Positions 21,526 through 30,896 of a stretch of 64,000 nucleotides of DNA are shown here, one piece after another; within the stretch, counting starts at the first letter, position 1; each line of letters opens with the position of its first letter. The DNA is from Chaetoderma sp. LZ-2023a. Lineage: Eukaryota; Mollusca; Caudofoveata; Chaetodermatida; Chaetodermatidae. Position numbers and translations under genes: made by a program. Where the stretch lies: positions 33,868,607-33,932,606 of the forward strand of contig CM067367.1 in the NCBI GenBank assembly GCA_034401795.1. The letters run 5' to 3'. The notes beneath the pieces are model-generated. The model ran no database searches. It was not told the origin of the DNA and worked only from the letters and a program-made list of their open reading frames with translations.

Positions 21526-22560
21526 TGTGAGTGGGTTAATCGCTAGCAATGGGTGGCGATTGAAGACAGCCTTGCCATCAACATTGATTGACCAGACTAT
21601 CCAAAAAGTGCATGCCCACTTGGTGTTAGACCAATCGATAATGTATGGGTCGAAGCCTGCTTCATCTTTGGGAGGCATATAATCCTAAGAAACTCTCAAT
21701 GTGCTCATCTAAGGAATTTCCTGGGGGAATTATTGGGGAAAAGGCATCACCGTACGATCCTTGATTTGGAAGATTCGATAGCTATAGGTGTAGCGAAGGT
21801 AGAAGGCATGCTGTAAAAACTGCTGGATCTTAGCCTTGATCTGGTCTGCGGTGTCGCCGTTGACACCCAAAAGAATCTTCAGCATTCTGTGCAATGCCCT
21901 CTCTCTTCTGAGCAGCTTGTTGAGGATGTTCTCATCATCCCGCTTGATTAGCAAAGACCTCGACCCCACAATACCTCCTACTGACTATCAGTAGAGGCAG
22001 GCATTCGAGAGGATGGTCTACTATCTGATTGGTTTATGTTTGGCTCACAAGCTAGCAGTCATCTCCTAATCCAACTGACGAAGCTCATGCCGCTAATGCG
22101 CTTTCTTTGTTGGCGTTCTTCCAATTATCCCTGGTCATCGCTGAAAACCTGGCCATGAGTCTTATTGTGCTCTGAGTTGTTTCTGCAACTCTTCGGCATG
22201 GGCCCATACGATAATTCGAGAACAGGTGGTCCGGTGTGTTGACCTTAAAGTAATCTCAACGTCGAGTTGCTTTGAAATAACTTGAATCTGTCTTACAGTA
22301 GCCATGATTGTAATGCATTTATACACTGACGATGCTTGCCTATAAATGAGTGTCCCCACCCTATCACACGAGTTGATTTTTGATCACATTTCACTGTGGA
22401 TGCCTGTCTCTAACTGGGTCTTCAGACGCTATCACATAAGGTTAATAATCACTGATGATGAGATTGTATTTCCCTGTGGAAATTGTGCCTCTAAATCAGT
22501 GTTCCAGATGCGCCTATACGACGCTACACGTATTTCAACACAGCAGTGTCAGCGGGCGGC

Positions 22561-22790
22561 TCCAATGGACCTTTCCAGAGTAATCAGCTAAGCGGCGTGT
22601 AGGTTGACGTCATAATCATTACGTCATAAATGATTCTATATGGACCGTCTTTAACTTTTAATAGTACGACACGTTGTAAGAATTGTATGTCTCTACTATT
22701 TAATAAACATAGGCAGTAACAGCACTCAGTCAAATTAGTTTCAAAATATTCAACAGCTTACCTGTATAGTTTTCTGGAAATTGCTAGTTA
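22561..22790 (-). mobile_element. MITE-A copy, reverse
   Basis: Starts CAATGGACCTTTCCAG, then TTGACGTCATAATCATTACG, ATTGTATGTCTCTACT, ATTTAATAAACAT, one core arm (CAGTCAAATTAGTTTCAAAA) and TACCTGTATAGTTTTCTGGA. The head after 22,790 is missing. Confidence 0.75.
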
Positions 22791-22917
22791 GGAGTCATCA
22801 CAAATCAGCACTGGCCACACGGCATAATCTCAAACTCAACACTTTGCAAACGGCGCAGCACGGTTCCATATCCATGGTATCACAACAAACATGGCCAAAG
22901 CTTGGACATCTGGTCTT

Positions 22918-22980
22918 TGGACCACCATCATCACCACCACCACCACCACCACCACCATCATCATCATCATTAACATCAGA
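22918..22980. repeat. (CAC)n/(CAT)n microsatellite
   Basis: CATCATCACCACCACCACCA... followed by CATCATCATCATC is directly visible. Confidence 0.9.
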
Positions 22981-22994
22981 AGTGTAGGAATGCA

Positions 22995-23180
22995 CTTTGA
23001 CCCAGGCGGGGCCAGGGGGTGTGGGTGGGGTGTGCGTGTCCTAAACTATGCGAGGGGCCAAAACATATAGGGGAAGCTATTAGAATATACTATGGGAGGG
23101 GAAAAAACTTGGGGTTATCAACACAATACTACCTCCCCCCACCCCCTCTCCCTTACCCCGCCCACCTCACCCACCCCCTG
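22995..23180. repeat. G-rich and C-rich block pair
   Basis: A G-rich stretch (GGCGGGGCCAGGGGGTGTGG) is followed about 100 bp later by C-rich CCACCCCCTCTCCC and CACCCACCCCCTG, an imperfect inverted arrangement. Confidence 0.45.
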
Positions 23181-23195
23181 TTTTTATGCTTATAA

Positions 23196-23282
23196 TGATG
23201 ACGACGACGACGACGACGACAGCGACGACGACCACTACCACCACCACCACCACCATTACTCTATACACCATCATCATCATTA
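23196..23282. repeat. (GAC)n/(CAC)n microsatellite
   Basis: ATGATGACGACGACGACG runs into ACCACCACCACCACC and CATCATCATCAT. Confidence 0.9.
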
Positions 23283-23524
23283 ATCTATAATTCAATATAC
23301 AAAATCATGTCATTAATTAAAACTTGTACACCAATATGTAGTCCGCTATGAACATTTTATTTACACAAAGTATATGCTAAATGAATGAAAACTTAAAACA
23401 TATTTACAAACATTCTCCGATATTTGCCACACGCAACCAACATTTGATTAGAGGTGTCAACGATAGTGTGCGATGTCATGTAAGTGCCAATGCATTACAG
23501 TCTTTATTCTGTAATAATCATCTT

Positions 23525-23625
23525 GTTGAATAGTTTGAAACTAATCTTACTGGAAGTTGTTGCCGCCTAAGGCAGTAACAACTTCCAGTCAAATTAGTTC
23601 CAAAATATTCAACCGCTTACTTGTA
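23525..23625. repeat. MITE-A palindromic core, variant
   Basis: TTGAATAGTTTGAAACTAAT with GAAGTTGTTGCCGCC mirrors GGCAGTAACAACTTC and AAATTAGTTCCAAAATATTC, followed by the CTTACTTGTATGG flank. Confidence 0.7.
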
Positions 23626-24302
23626 TGGCTGCTTTTATACGACATTGTCAAGCTATAGATGATGACACAATGGTGGCGATCACTGTTCAACATGTACTCG
23701 ATATTACAAAGCAGATAACTGTGATACAGACAAGGTAATGTGAGAAAATATGAATGATATGGAATCTATACACTATAATCTATAAACCATAATCTATCAA
23801 TCATAATCTATCGATGAAATACAACGTTTGAGATGAGATCAGCATCCCTTTAAAAACGTGCTATTACAGAACTTTGTAAACTAGTAATTCTGATTTCATT
23901 TATTTAAAATTAGCATATCTGTTATTATGAAACGTTGATCCCAGTTGTTCAGAATTTATATTCAGGATACCATTTGACAGAACATAAATTACATCGTGTT
24001 AATTATTGCACTAACTAACATGTTTATTATAAATTTATTTGACAGCTGTACTGTAAGATGAGATGAGTCTTCCTTTAAATGGACAATGAACTATTGTTAA
24101 CCTTTTGAACCCGAACGGCCAAATATCATAAACTATTTAAAATGTAAAATATTATGCCTATGACAGTGACGTATTTCGGTCGAATTTGTCTCAAAATATT
24201 CAGCAGTTTACCTGTATGGATGAATTGAAATTGAGATACTGGGACTCTAGTATTCGAAATGTTAATCTGACTTCACACTACTATAAACCCGCTATTAACA
24301 TT

Positions 24303-24536
24303 TTAACCCTCGAATTTGTTCAAGAAAATTTAAATTTTCTCATAGAAAATGTCCATTTGCAGAGCAAGAGAAGACTATTTTTGAAAATTTACCACTGAAA
24401 TGACTGGCTCGGTTATCGAGCCAGTCATTCCAGTGGTAAATTTTCAAAAATAGTCTTCTATGGCTCGGCAAATGGACATTTCTCAAGACCATTGCAGAAG
24501 CCGTTTTTGGCTGATATGAGTGTTAAAGGGTTAAAA
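24303..24536. mobile_element. Fold-back element (family B)
   Basis: Outer ends read TTAACCCTCGAATTTG and AAAGGGTTAA. An inner perfect stem of more than 45 bp is centred on GGCTCGGTTATCGAGCC at about 24,415. A second copy is at 61,203-61,440 and partial copies are near 52,000 and 56,330. It has no coding capacity. Confidence 0.75.
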
Positions 24537-24954
24537 GCGACCAGACATACTATACTTTGTCAGTGATCATCACGGCGACACCAGAAATGCGTGGAAATTA
24601 AAAAAATTTCGCTTACACAATCATATTTTAAACTGATAACCTCATCAATATGCATTATCCATTTACGGAAATCAAACCATTGTAAACATTTCACTTATAA
24701 ATGCTTTCTAAATTATATTTGAAAAAAATAATTTGCTTATTCCTTCAGCGATAATTGAGATCTGCGTTACTGGTTACGCGTGCTAATCAGACATAGGCAT
24801 AACAACCATCAAAGCAGCGCACTGCCGATGTTTCCATCCTCCCGTGATTATGTTAGAATGGTATACTCAAGGAAGCGCGTCACAGGTGCGACAAAGAAAA
24901 AACAGCTACCCTGAAGTTTAGCTAGCCTAAAAGGTGATGCTAACAACTCATATT

Positions 24955-25365
24955 GGGAGACTCTAGTTTTAGCTATGCCCCGCCCATCTTCAGCTAAACT
25001 CCACAACACTTCGCCCGTGTTGGGATCGATCGATCCCTGAACTCCATGACTATCAATTTCCAGAAAACTATACAGGTAAGCAGTGGAATATTTTGAAACT
25101 AATTTGATTGCCTATGGCAGCAACAGCGCCCAGTCAAAAATAGTTTCAAAATATTCAACAGCATGTTTATTAAATAGTAAAGACATACAATTCGTACAAC
25201 AACGCTTAGTCCGTCATCAATTAACCGTTCGTGACGAACTTAGCTACGCCATTCATTACGTGATTATTTAGGCCTATGATGGCATCCTACGTGTCGAGTA
25301 GTCGATTATGACGTCATATGGTGATGGAAAAACGGGAATCCTACATTGAGGCCAACTAACAACAT
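24955..25365 (+). mobile_element. MITE-A copy, forward
   Basis: Full order is present: TTTTAGCTATGCCCCGCCCA, GGGATCGATCGATCCC, CAGGTAAGC, core arms on both sides of CCTATGGCAGCAACAGCGCC, TTTATTAAATAGTAAAGACA, GTTCGTGACGAACTTAGC and a CRE-containing tail. The terminal repeats are worn (CTCTAGTTTT and AAAAACGGGAATCC). Confidence 0.8.
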
Positions 25366-25504
25366 GTACACATAACCTTTAGGAACTAGAAAACACTAAC
25401 TCCAGAATTTCCAAATAGATTCATTCTAGATACAGCACACGTGATGCAGTTCAGCGTGTGTAGCTGGAACTACATCAATATAAGTAACGTATTCACCAGG
25501 TGGC

Positions 25505-25636
25505 CTTTTCAGTTTTAGCCATGCCTCGGTCATCTCTAGCTAAACTCCACCCACACCTCGCTCCCGTTGGATCCCTGAACTCCCTGAACCTCAGTTTACA
25601 GAAAACTACACAGGTTAGCTGTGGAAGCAACAGCGC
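25505..25636 (+). mobile_element. MITE-A copy, left part (target of Polinton P2)
   Basis: CCTTTTCAGTTTTAGCCATG through GGTTAGCTGTGG and GCAACAGCGC is the MITE-A head and half core. It stops abruptly at the P2 terminus, and the missing remainder continues at 42,056. Confidence 0.8.
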
Positions 25637-26046
25637 AGTAGTAGAGTTGGAATTAAAATGATACCAGCTCCACTAACTGGCAGCCGATCGGCGATCCGTA
25701 GCCCCCACCGCCCTCTTAATCCCTGGGGACTTAGGGTTGTTGAGACATGTGGTTGGTGTTTGCCTTTCATTCCAGTCCTGATCGGTACCACGAGAATGAA
25801 GTGATTTAATCCCGGTCGGAATTAAAATGATACCACCGACCTCAACTGTCAGCCGTTCGGCGATCCGTGGCCCCCACCGCCCTCCCAATCCCTGGGGCAT
25901 AGGAATTTCAGACATGTGATGATCGTGGTCGAGATGGGAGCTGCTGACGTGGAAGGCCGTGGCGAAAATAAAACTCCCGTGTGGACCCCATTGTCCGGGA
26001 GAACCTCCTTAGGATACCAGCCAGTGGCCGGCCTGTCTCTATTCTG
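25637..26046 (+). repeat. P2 left terminal inverted repeat
   Basis: Matches 42,055-41,679 in reverse complement with scattered differences and a ~45-bp extra segment on this side. It contains a direct repeat: GGAATTAAAATGATACC starts at 25,649 and again at 25,818 (169-bp offset). Confidence 0.92.
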
Positions 26047-26192
26047 TGTAGGCTCAGACAAACACGTAGTCTCTGCCAGAGTCGCATCGGCATGATGAGA
26101 CCACCCCTAGTGTCTTCCATCTAACTTAACAACGCTCACCTGGTAGGAGGCTAAAGTGCTTAGCATTTGCACCACAGCAGACTCTGGGATGT

Positions 26193-26456
26193 TCACATGT
26201 TACACAGAGAATCTGGTGCTGAGCATGTGTCTCCAGCAGACAACCACGTCCTGCCCTCTCCAACCATAGTGGCAGACAGACTCGATCTCTTCACGTGGGT
26301 GAAAGCGGTCGTAAATGTTTCTCCGCAAGGGGTCGACCCAAGGATTGTACTGGGGGCATCCCGGAAGTGGGCCCACTTATCATCCAATATCATGGCAGTC
26401 TCAACGCCATGTGCCACTGCTGTAGACGCCAGCACGAGCAGTATGGTGAGAATCAT
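26193..26456 (-). CDS. P2 small secreted protein, 87 aa
   Basis: The product begins MILTILLVLASTAVAHG, a clear signal peptide with a likely cleavage site near residues 15-17, and continues as a ~70-residue mature region with three cysteines near the C-terminus (PCGE, TCSAP, SLCNM). I do not recognise the family. The start ATG is immediately preceded on its strand by GTTTAAC-8 nt-TATAGCC, the module found before other P2 genes, which supports it as a real element gene rather than a chance frame. It is the first gene inside the left terminal repeat and is transcribed toward it. The frame is intact. It may be a secreted or virion-associated cargo, but nothing in the sequence assigns a role. Confidence 0.55.
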   Translation of the reverse strand: MILTILLVLASTAVAHGVETAMILDDKWAHFRDAPSTILGSTPCGETFTTAFTHVKRSSLSATMVGEGRTWLSAGDTCSAPDSLCNM

Positions 26457-26478
26457 GGCTATACATGAAGAGTTAAAC
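26457..26478 (-). promoter_or_regulatory. P2 promoter module, secreted-protein gene
   Basis: On the minus strand GTTTAAC is followed 8 nt later by TATAGCC and then directly by the ATG. Confidence 0.5.
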
Positions 26479-26650
26479 TGAACAGAGTGAACCCCTCGAG
26501 AAATATCTGTGCCAGAACGAGCCCTGCTCCATCCGGTTCGATAGCGATCTTCATCCCCTCAGGGGCAGGGGCTAGCTGCTTCACTTTGCCGCCGGCTAAG
26601 AAACGTAGCTCTAGGACTATATGAGTCATTTGCGGGCTAGTGAGGCCGAC

Positions 26651-27432
26651 TCACTGAAGCAGTTTAACAACACCCTTGGCTTTGGTGACATGTGACACAC
26701 CATCTACCCGTAGGATGCCCTCCTGGAGGTTAACAGGTTTTTCTGGTCCATCGAATGGACGACGCAGCAGGAGCTTTCCACCTGTAACCCCGATCCGGTG
26801 ACCCACCCTCGTCAGGGAGACACCTTCACCTATGTAAGTGAGGAAGGATGATCCCCAATTGTAGATCTTTCGAACTGTCCCATCCCTTTTCACAACAGTG
26901 GATAGGGGAGTAACCTCTATGTCAATGACTGCGGGAGGCCTATATAGTGGCAACCATGTTTGCCAGTTACCACCAGGTCCAGTGCGGTACCACATTTCAT
27001 TCTTCTCAAACATGAACTGCAGGTTTGCCAGGGTCAATAGCAGACCCTTATGGGTCATCGGCGGATCACCACTCGAATAGGGGTTGACCAGATGAAAGCT
27101 GAGGTCGTCATTTAGGGTGTTGATGTCTGCCACCTCTGTATCTGAGACCTCAATCAGTGGCTCGAGGATGTACTTCCTCTTCAGATAATCGTACCGAAAC
27201 ACGATCTTGTGGCCATCTATGTTGTGGCCCATGCGCTCCTTCGACACATCCTTGAGGTCTGTGAGCAGCTCTACCCCATCACCACCAATGGGGTGGAGGG
27301 AGAATGCCTTTGAGTTTGCTTCGTACTGTAGGGTGAATAACTTGCCATCGCTCTCTGCTACCTTGGCAGCATCAACTGCGTACACATCTGCCAGGTCAGC
27401 AAGACCAGTCGAGTGAGCAAATATGGGTTCGA
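26651..27432 (-). CDS. P2 protein of unknown function, ~245-260 aa
   Basis: A long uninterrupted minus-strand frame encodes at least 244 residues. No ATG opens it: the first listed codon is GTG at 27,385, and the frame stays open upstream to a stop near 27,437, so the original start may be mutated or upstream of a frameshift. The sequence is mixed alpha/beta with no transmembrane segment, for example a FRYDYLKRKYILEP segment and a Gly/Arg-rich C-terminal part. I do not recognise the family. It diverges from the gene at 27,472 across a shared ATTTAAA/TATAG/ATATAA region. It is the largest intact frame in the left third of P2. Confidence 0.6.
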
Positions 27433-27450
27433 TAGCACACTATAGAAGGG

Positions 27451-27471
27451 ATTTAAACAGGAGATATAACC
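27451..27471 (+). promoter_or_regulatory. P2 promoter module, bidirectional
   Basis: ATTTAAACAGGAGATATAAC precedes the ATG at 27,472. On the other strand GTTTAAATCCCTTCTATAG precedes the divergent gene. Confidence 0.5.
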
Positions 27472-27855
27472 ATGCCGATTGTCCGGCTGCTACTCTCCGG
27501 TGGTGAGAACGTAATCTCACACTCTCTAGAGGGGAGACGGGTGGTACAGTACCGTGTAGAATGTGTCCTCTTAGAGGTGCCCCAGCGGGGCACAACATAC
27601 ATACACGCCGATGTGCTACATCAACCTCCGGGCAGTGCACACAGCAGCTCACTAGTAGAAGTCGGCCAGGACGTGATAGAGTATCTCCCAGGTGATAACA
27701 GCAACCTATGGAAAGGTATCAGTCCTAGCCTGTTCACACCTGTAAATCACCTGTTTGACAGCCCCTCCATTAACATATATGCCAGCACGGATGGGATATC
27801 GGATGCCCAATTAGAGGTTACACTCTTATTACTCATTGACCTGACGACAACATGA
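27472..27855 (+). CDS. P2 protein of unknown function, 127 aa
   Basis: An intact frame beginning MPIVRLLLSGGENVISH, with no membrane segment and a beta-rich pattern of alternating hydrophobic residues (RVECVLLEV; a LEVTLLLLID-like C-terminus). It overlaps the next gene by four bases (ATGA-type), indicating compact coding. The start follows the TTTAAA-TATAA module directly. I cannot assign a family; a small virion-associated protein is a guess from context only. Confidence 0.6.
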   Translation: MPIVRLLLSGGENVISHSLEGRRVVQYRVECVLLEVPQRGTTYIHADVLHQPPGSAHSSSLVEVGQDVIEYLPGDNSNLWKGISPSLFTPVNHLFDSPSINIYASTDGISDAQLEVTLLLLIDLTTT

Positions 27856-28495
27856 TATCATACCAGCATTATCTGACCTTGGCCGAGATGATGAAGAAAG
27901 CGGTTTGCCCCTTCATGACCCCTGCACAGATAAAGGCCTTAAAAGAACAGAGGCTCGCACTGCAACAAGAAGGAGAGCGACTACAGTGGGAGAACTGGTA
28001 TCAACAGAGCGCGAGCCTTGCAAGGAGGCGAAGGGACAGTGAAAATTTCCGATACTGGCAGGCCTTCCTGGAGGAGAGTAAACGGATGCAGGAGTTTTGT
28101 CAGACGACATTGAGCCAGATGTCTTCACAGACGAGGATGAGCCAGGTGTCTTCTCAGACGAGGATGAGCCAGATGTCATACAGTGGAAAGAGGAGATGGT
28201 GCAGAAGTGTAAGACCAAGAAAGCCATCCAGCGGCAGGCCTACTATCTTGGTGACAAGGTTAAGTTCCAGATGTCACGTCTCAGAAAGCTACTGATACCC
28301 GACATAGTGCTGGGTGACCACTGTCTAAAAGACGTCTGTCTCAACACCAACAAGCTGGTATGGTTCGCCAGGCTCTCCAAAATTAACCCTTCTATGACTC
28401 ATGAGCAGATTCTGCAGGTGATGCCATTTAAGCCTCCAGATATACTATGGCAAAATCAGAGTGGCGGAAGCAACCAGAACTATACCCCTCCCTGA
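27852..28495 (+). pseudogene. P2 charged coiled-coil protein with one frameshift
   Basis: The first frame (27,852-28,295) starts MISYQHYLTLAEMMKK and is rich in Gln/Glu/Arg with coiled-coil character (KEQRLALQQEGERLQWE). From about 28,097 coding character moves to another frame, with an acidic repeat (DVFTDEDEPGVFSDEDEP, three similar segments of ~30 bp) and a basic C-terminus ending at 28,495. The change occurs near 28,097-28,105. In the first frame the acidic repeat is read as an implausible MSQ/SSQTR repeat. The tail overlaps the next gene by 49 bp. Function unknown. Confidence 0.55.
28427..28446 (+). promoter_or_regulatory. P2 promoter module within upstream gene
   Basis: TTTAAGCCTCCAGATATACT lies directly before the ATG at 28,447, inside the 3' coding part of the preceding gene. 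Confidence 0.5.
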
Positions 28496-29073
28496 CTGCT
28501 GACGAGGGAGGTACCATCCATGGCTGGCGACTCCACCAGATAGATACCATCAGGCAGAATCTCATCCGTGAGGCAGAAAAGTGCAGCAGAATGCGCAGGC
28601 GATATAAGACAGCATACAATGTCCTCACGCGTACAACCCCTGCTGTGGGTGTGATTGTAGCCAGTGCTGGTGTGGCAGCTGTGGCCACTCTCGCTACAGG
28701 GGTGGGTGCCCTCGTCGCCATCCCGCTCGGTGGTGTGACACTAGCCACCACTGTCTTGGCCACGGGCTTGGGGGTGGGCCAGCGGCAGATCACAAGGAGG
28801 CTGGAGAAGCATGCTAAGTATGTGACACTGGCACAGAGTATGCTACGGACTATCGACGAGTCTGTCAGCAAAGCTCTCGAGGATGGACGGATCACCGATG
28901 AAGAGTACCACCATATATTGAAGGTCCAAGCCCTGTACCGCATGGAGAAACCTAAAGTGCAACAGCAATACCTCAAAGGCTCCAGCGGGCGGGTTGATAT
29001 GGAGGGGCTAAAAAACGAGATGTTATGGCGAGGTCACCTCGCCGGTCTCTGGAGTCGAGATGACTACAAATAG
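28447..29073 (+). CDS. P2 two-transmembrane helical protein, 208 aa
   Basis: An intact frame. Residues ~30-58 form a charged helix (QNLIREAEKCSRMRRRYK). Residues ~66-114 are a long hydrophobic Gly/Ala/Val stretch with two membrane-spanning segments separated by a small Gly-rich turn. Residues ~116-190 form a second charged helical region. This hairpin architecture is one I associate with small membrane proteins commonly carried by Polintons in cnidarians and molluscs; the biochemical role is not established. The start follows the TTTAAG-TATACT module. One of the few undamaged P2 genes. Confidence 0.7.
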   Translation: MAKSEWRKQPELYPSLTADEGGTIHGWRLHQIDTIRQNLIREAEKCSRMRRRYKTAYNVLTRTTPAVGVIVASAGVAAVATLATGVGALVAIPLGGVTLATTVLATGLGVGQRQITRRLEKHAKYVTLAQSMLRTIDESVSKALEDGRITDEEYHHILKVQALYRMEKPKVQQQYLKGSSGRVDMEGLKNEMLWRGHLAGLWSRDDYK

Positions 29074-29303
29074 TGTGCTGCCTGTATGGTAGCTTTAAGA
29101 ACACCAGCATAGACAGCCTTCCCATTGAACCTCACAACAGTCATCCGTAGCCAACCGCCCCTCCTGAGTACACCCTTGACTGGCCTGGGAGGTCTACTGG
29201 ATGATATACCAGAGCCAACACCGTTCTCCATCACAGTGGATGGATGGTCCCGAACCAGCTTCTCCATCAACCTATGACCGCTGACCAACCGCCCCATCAC
29301 CAT
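29064..29303 (-). CDS. P2 small basic protein, ~79 aa
   Basis: The minus-strand frame opens with in-frame ATG codons at about 29,303 and contains a Gly/Ser/Pro/Arg-rich middle (GSGISSSRPPRPVKG) followed by a basic, partly hydrophobic C-terminal half. It overlaps the end of the 208-aa gene by ten bases and diverges from the damaged gene at 29,309. The charge would suit a nucleic-acid or virion-core protein, but I do not recognise a family. Confidence 0.4.
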   Translation of the reverse strand: MVMGRLVSGHRLMEKLVRDHPSTVMENGVGSGISSSRPPRPVKGVLRRGGWLRMTVVRFNGKAVYAGVLKATIQAAHYL

Positions 29304-29308
29304 CAAAG

Positions 29309-30310
29309 ATGCGAAGCAAGCTCATACTTGGATGGCTGCTCCAAGCCTCGCATACTGGAATCAGTAGCTGAACCTTGCCGTGTGGTGTGCCACGGCAGGA
29401 TGTGGAATAAGTTCCACCCTGCTTCACTCCTATTCTGGTACTCCTGATGCTGTGCTCATCGCCAGCTGTCTCAGATTCCACGTGTACTTCACGGTGTGAC
29501 GAATCCTCCATGAGCTGGGTGCTCGACTTCGACCCAGAGCTCAACAGTCATACTGTCTCAGCGGCCAGCAGACTACAGAGAGATTTCAGCGCTCACCCAG
29601 ACTATCGGTGGCATGGTGGGGACAACACCGACCTAGGGGTTATGTACTATGACCCGAGACGTGACTACTCAGGATTCCCCTATTGAACACCCCAACGAGT
29701 AGGCCGTCGGAAGACAGCGACATTCTCGTTCGACCCAGACTCCGACCCTGGAGTGCTGGTGCAAAATATGCACATCACTGGCTTGCAGCAGGACTATCCA
29801 GATGTGTGGAAGTACTTTGTCCCACACACCCCCTCAGGCCTCACACCAGCAGGGATCGTTCAGATCAACCAGTCCCTGGAAGCACTGTGCTACTGCCTCC
29901 TTACAGCACAGACCAAGCTGCGTCATTCCATAGATCGTGTCAGTGGAACAGAGGTCCAGGCCATGTTCATCAGTCTCGTTGAAGACATGATCATCGTGGC
30001 AGATCCCAGGAGTCATATTGCTAAGTTCCAGCAGGGTTTGCAGAAGGCCCGTCGCAAACTTGACTTTTCTATTTCACCACACCTATGGTTGATTCCGAGC
30101 AACATGATCATGAACATCGAGGACCTCCAAGTCAGGGGCTATAACAACATGATAGTCGAGGGGAGTTCCCCCAGTGTCCACTTTGGCTTCAACACTGATA
30201 TCAACGCACCTATGCGTAGTACGGGCCATACAGTCATTCCGACCCTAACACTGTGGCCAGTCGACACGATGCTTCCCATGGCAGCTTCGGCCCCAACACT
30301 GCAGCCATGA
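29309..30310 (+). pseudogene. P2 ~330-codon gene with three in-frame stops
   Basis: A single plus-strand frame can be followed from an ATG at 29,309 to the TGA at 30,308-30,310, broken by TGA near 29,369, TAA near 29,411 and TGA near 29,684, but with no frameshift. The longest uninterrupted part (from ~29,687) encodes ~205 residues with regular hydrophobic spacing (KYFVPHTPSGLTPAG; LVEDMIIVADPRSH). No transmembrane segment or known motif is recognised. Whether the first 46 codons belong to the same gene is uncertain. Presence of stops without frame loss is shared with the P2 polymerase. Confidence 0.5.
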
Positions 30311-30498
30311 CACCGCTTCCCGTGGAAGCTCTACGAGTGGTGTCAGGACTAGCTATCATGGCGCTCAGGATCAGCCTACTCTGCCGCTAGCAAATCAGCT
30401 ATAAGACTATCCCGACTCTCTACAGTAGCAGTGGGGACTACGGTGAGGCACTGAACAAGCTTGGCCTGGCCTACAGCCCCTATACACGCTGCCAACAT

Positions 30499-30873
30499 GC
30501 ACATCTAAGGGCTGGAAGGTTCCACAGTGCATCCTTTTTCCAGCTTGTAGTATCGCAGAGCCTTGTTCAGCTCTGAGTCAGGTGAGGCCATGGAGGTCTG
30601 CAACTGCTGGAACACATCTGACAGATACTCCCGATCCTTGTAGATACCTTTAGCTCACAGGAGCTGCTCGACGATACTCCCGCCCATGGTAAGGTATTCG
30701 AGGAAGCAGATCTGCCCCTTACCAAATCCTAGATATAGCTTCACAGCTGTCAGCTCCTCTGTCAGCTCAACACCGGAGAGCTGAGCGAGCTCATCTGGTG
30801 TCTTCTTCTTGTAGTCCTTCAACTCCCTCCGGAAGACCTCATAGTACTTCTCGCATAGCATGACCCCGGACAT
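30499..30873 (-). pseudogene. P2 small protein, ~125 codons, one in-frame stop
   Basis: Starts MSGVMLCEKYYEVFRREL at an ATG at 30,873, is interrupted by TGA at about 30,655, and continues in the same frame to a TAG near 30,499. It is charged and helical with a C-terminal SELNKALRYYKLEKG segment. P1 has a relic at 13,120-13,400. It diverges from the 30,897 gene across a shared TTTAAG/CAATAG module. Function unknown. Confidence 0.5.
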
Positions 30874-30874
30874 G

Positions 30875-30896
30875 TTTAAGATGTTTCAATAGAGAG
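30875..30896 (+). promoter_or_regulatory. P2 promoter module between divergent genes
   Basis: TTTAAGATGTTTCAATAG lies between the minus-strand ATG (30,873) and the plus-strand ATG (30,897). The TATA part is degenerate. Confidence 0.4.

Larger units (their letters stand above)
13120..22305. mobile_element. Polinton/Maverick relic P1
   Basis: P1 is collinear with P2 (30,510-41,015) across small-protein genes, ATPase, capsid-like gene, membrane proteins, integrase start and family B polymerase, but with many stops, frameshifts and insertions. The integrase catalytic core and adjacent polymerase 3' end (P2 ~36,300-38,300) are deleted. No terminal inverted repeats remain. P1 keeps the N-terminal start of the polymerase, which P2 has lost. 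Not functional as it stands. Confidence 0.85.
18185..22305 (-). pseudogene. Family B DNA polymerase relic
   Basis: Minus-strand blocks align with P2 polymerase: palm-side sequence with GAGATGCCATGTGGAAA (~18,413-18,430), exonuclease-side sequence around 18,700-19,340, N-terminal parts at 19,990-20,590 and 21,530-22,150, and the start (MATVRQIQVISKQ) from an ATG at 22,305, preceded by a TATAAATG box. Two insertions (19,370-19,990 and 20,630-21,525) and many stops break it. The catalytic C-terminal third is deleted. Confidence 0.75.

Noticed and set aside
26167..26481. 104-aa plus-strand frame
   Set aside because: Antisense to the signal-peptide protein, which has the better start context; no domain on this strand.
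28428..28976. 182-aa minus-strand frame
   Set aside because: Shadow of the intact plus-strand 208-aa membrane protein.
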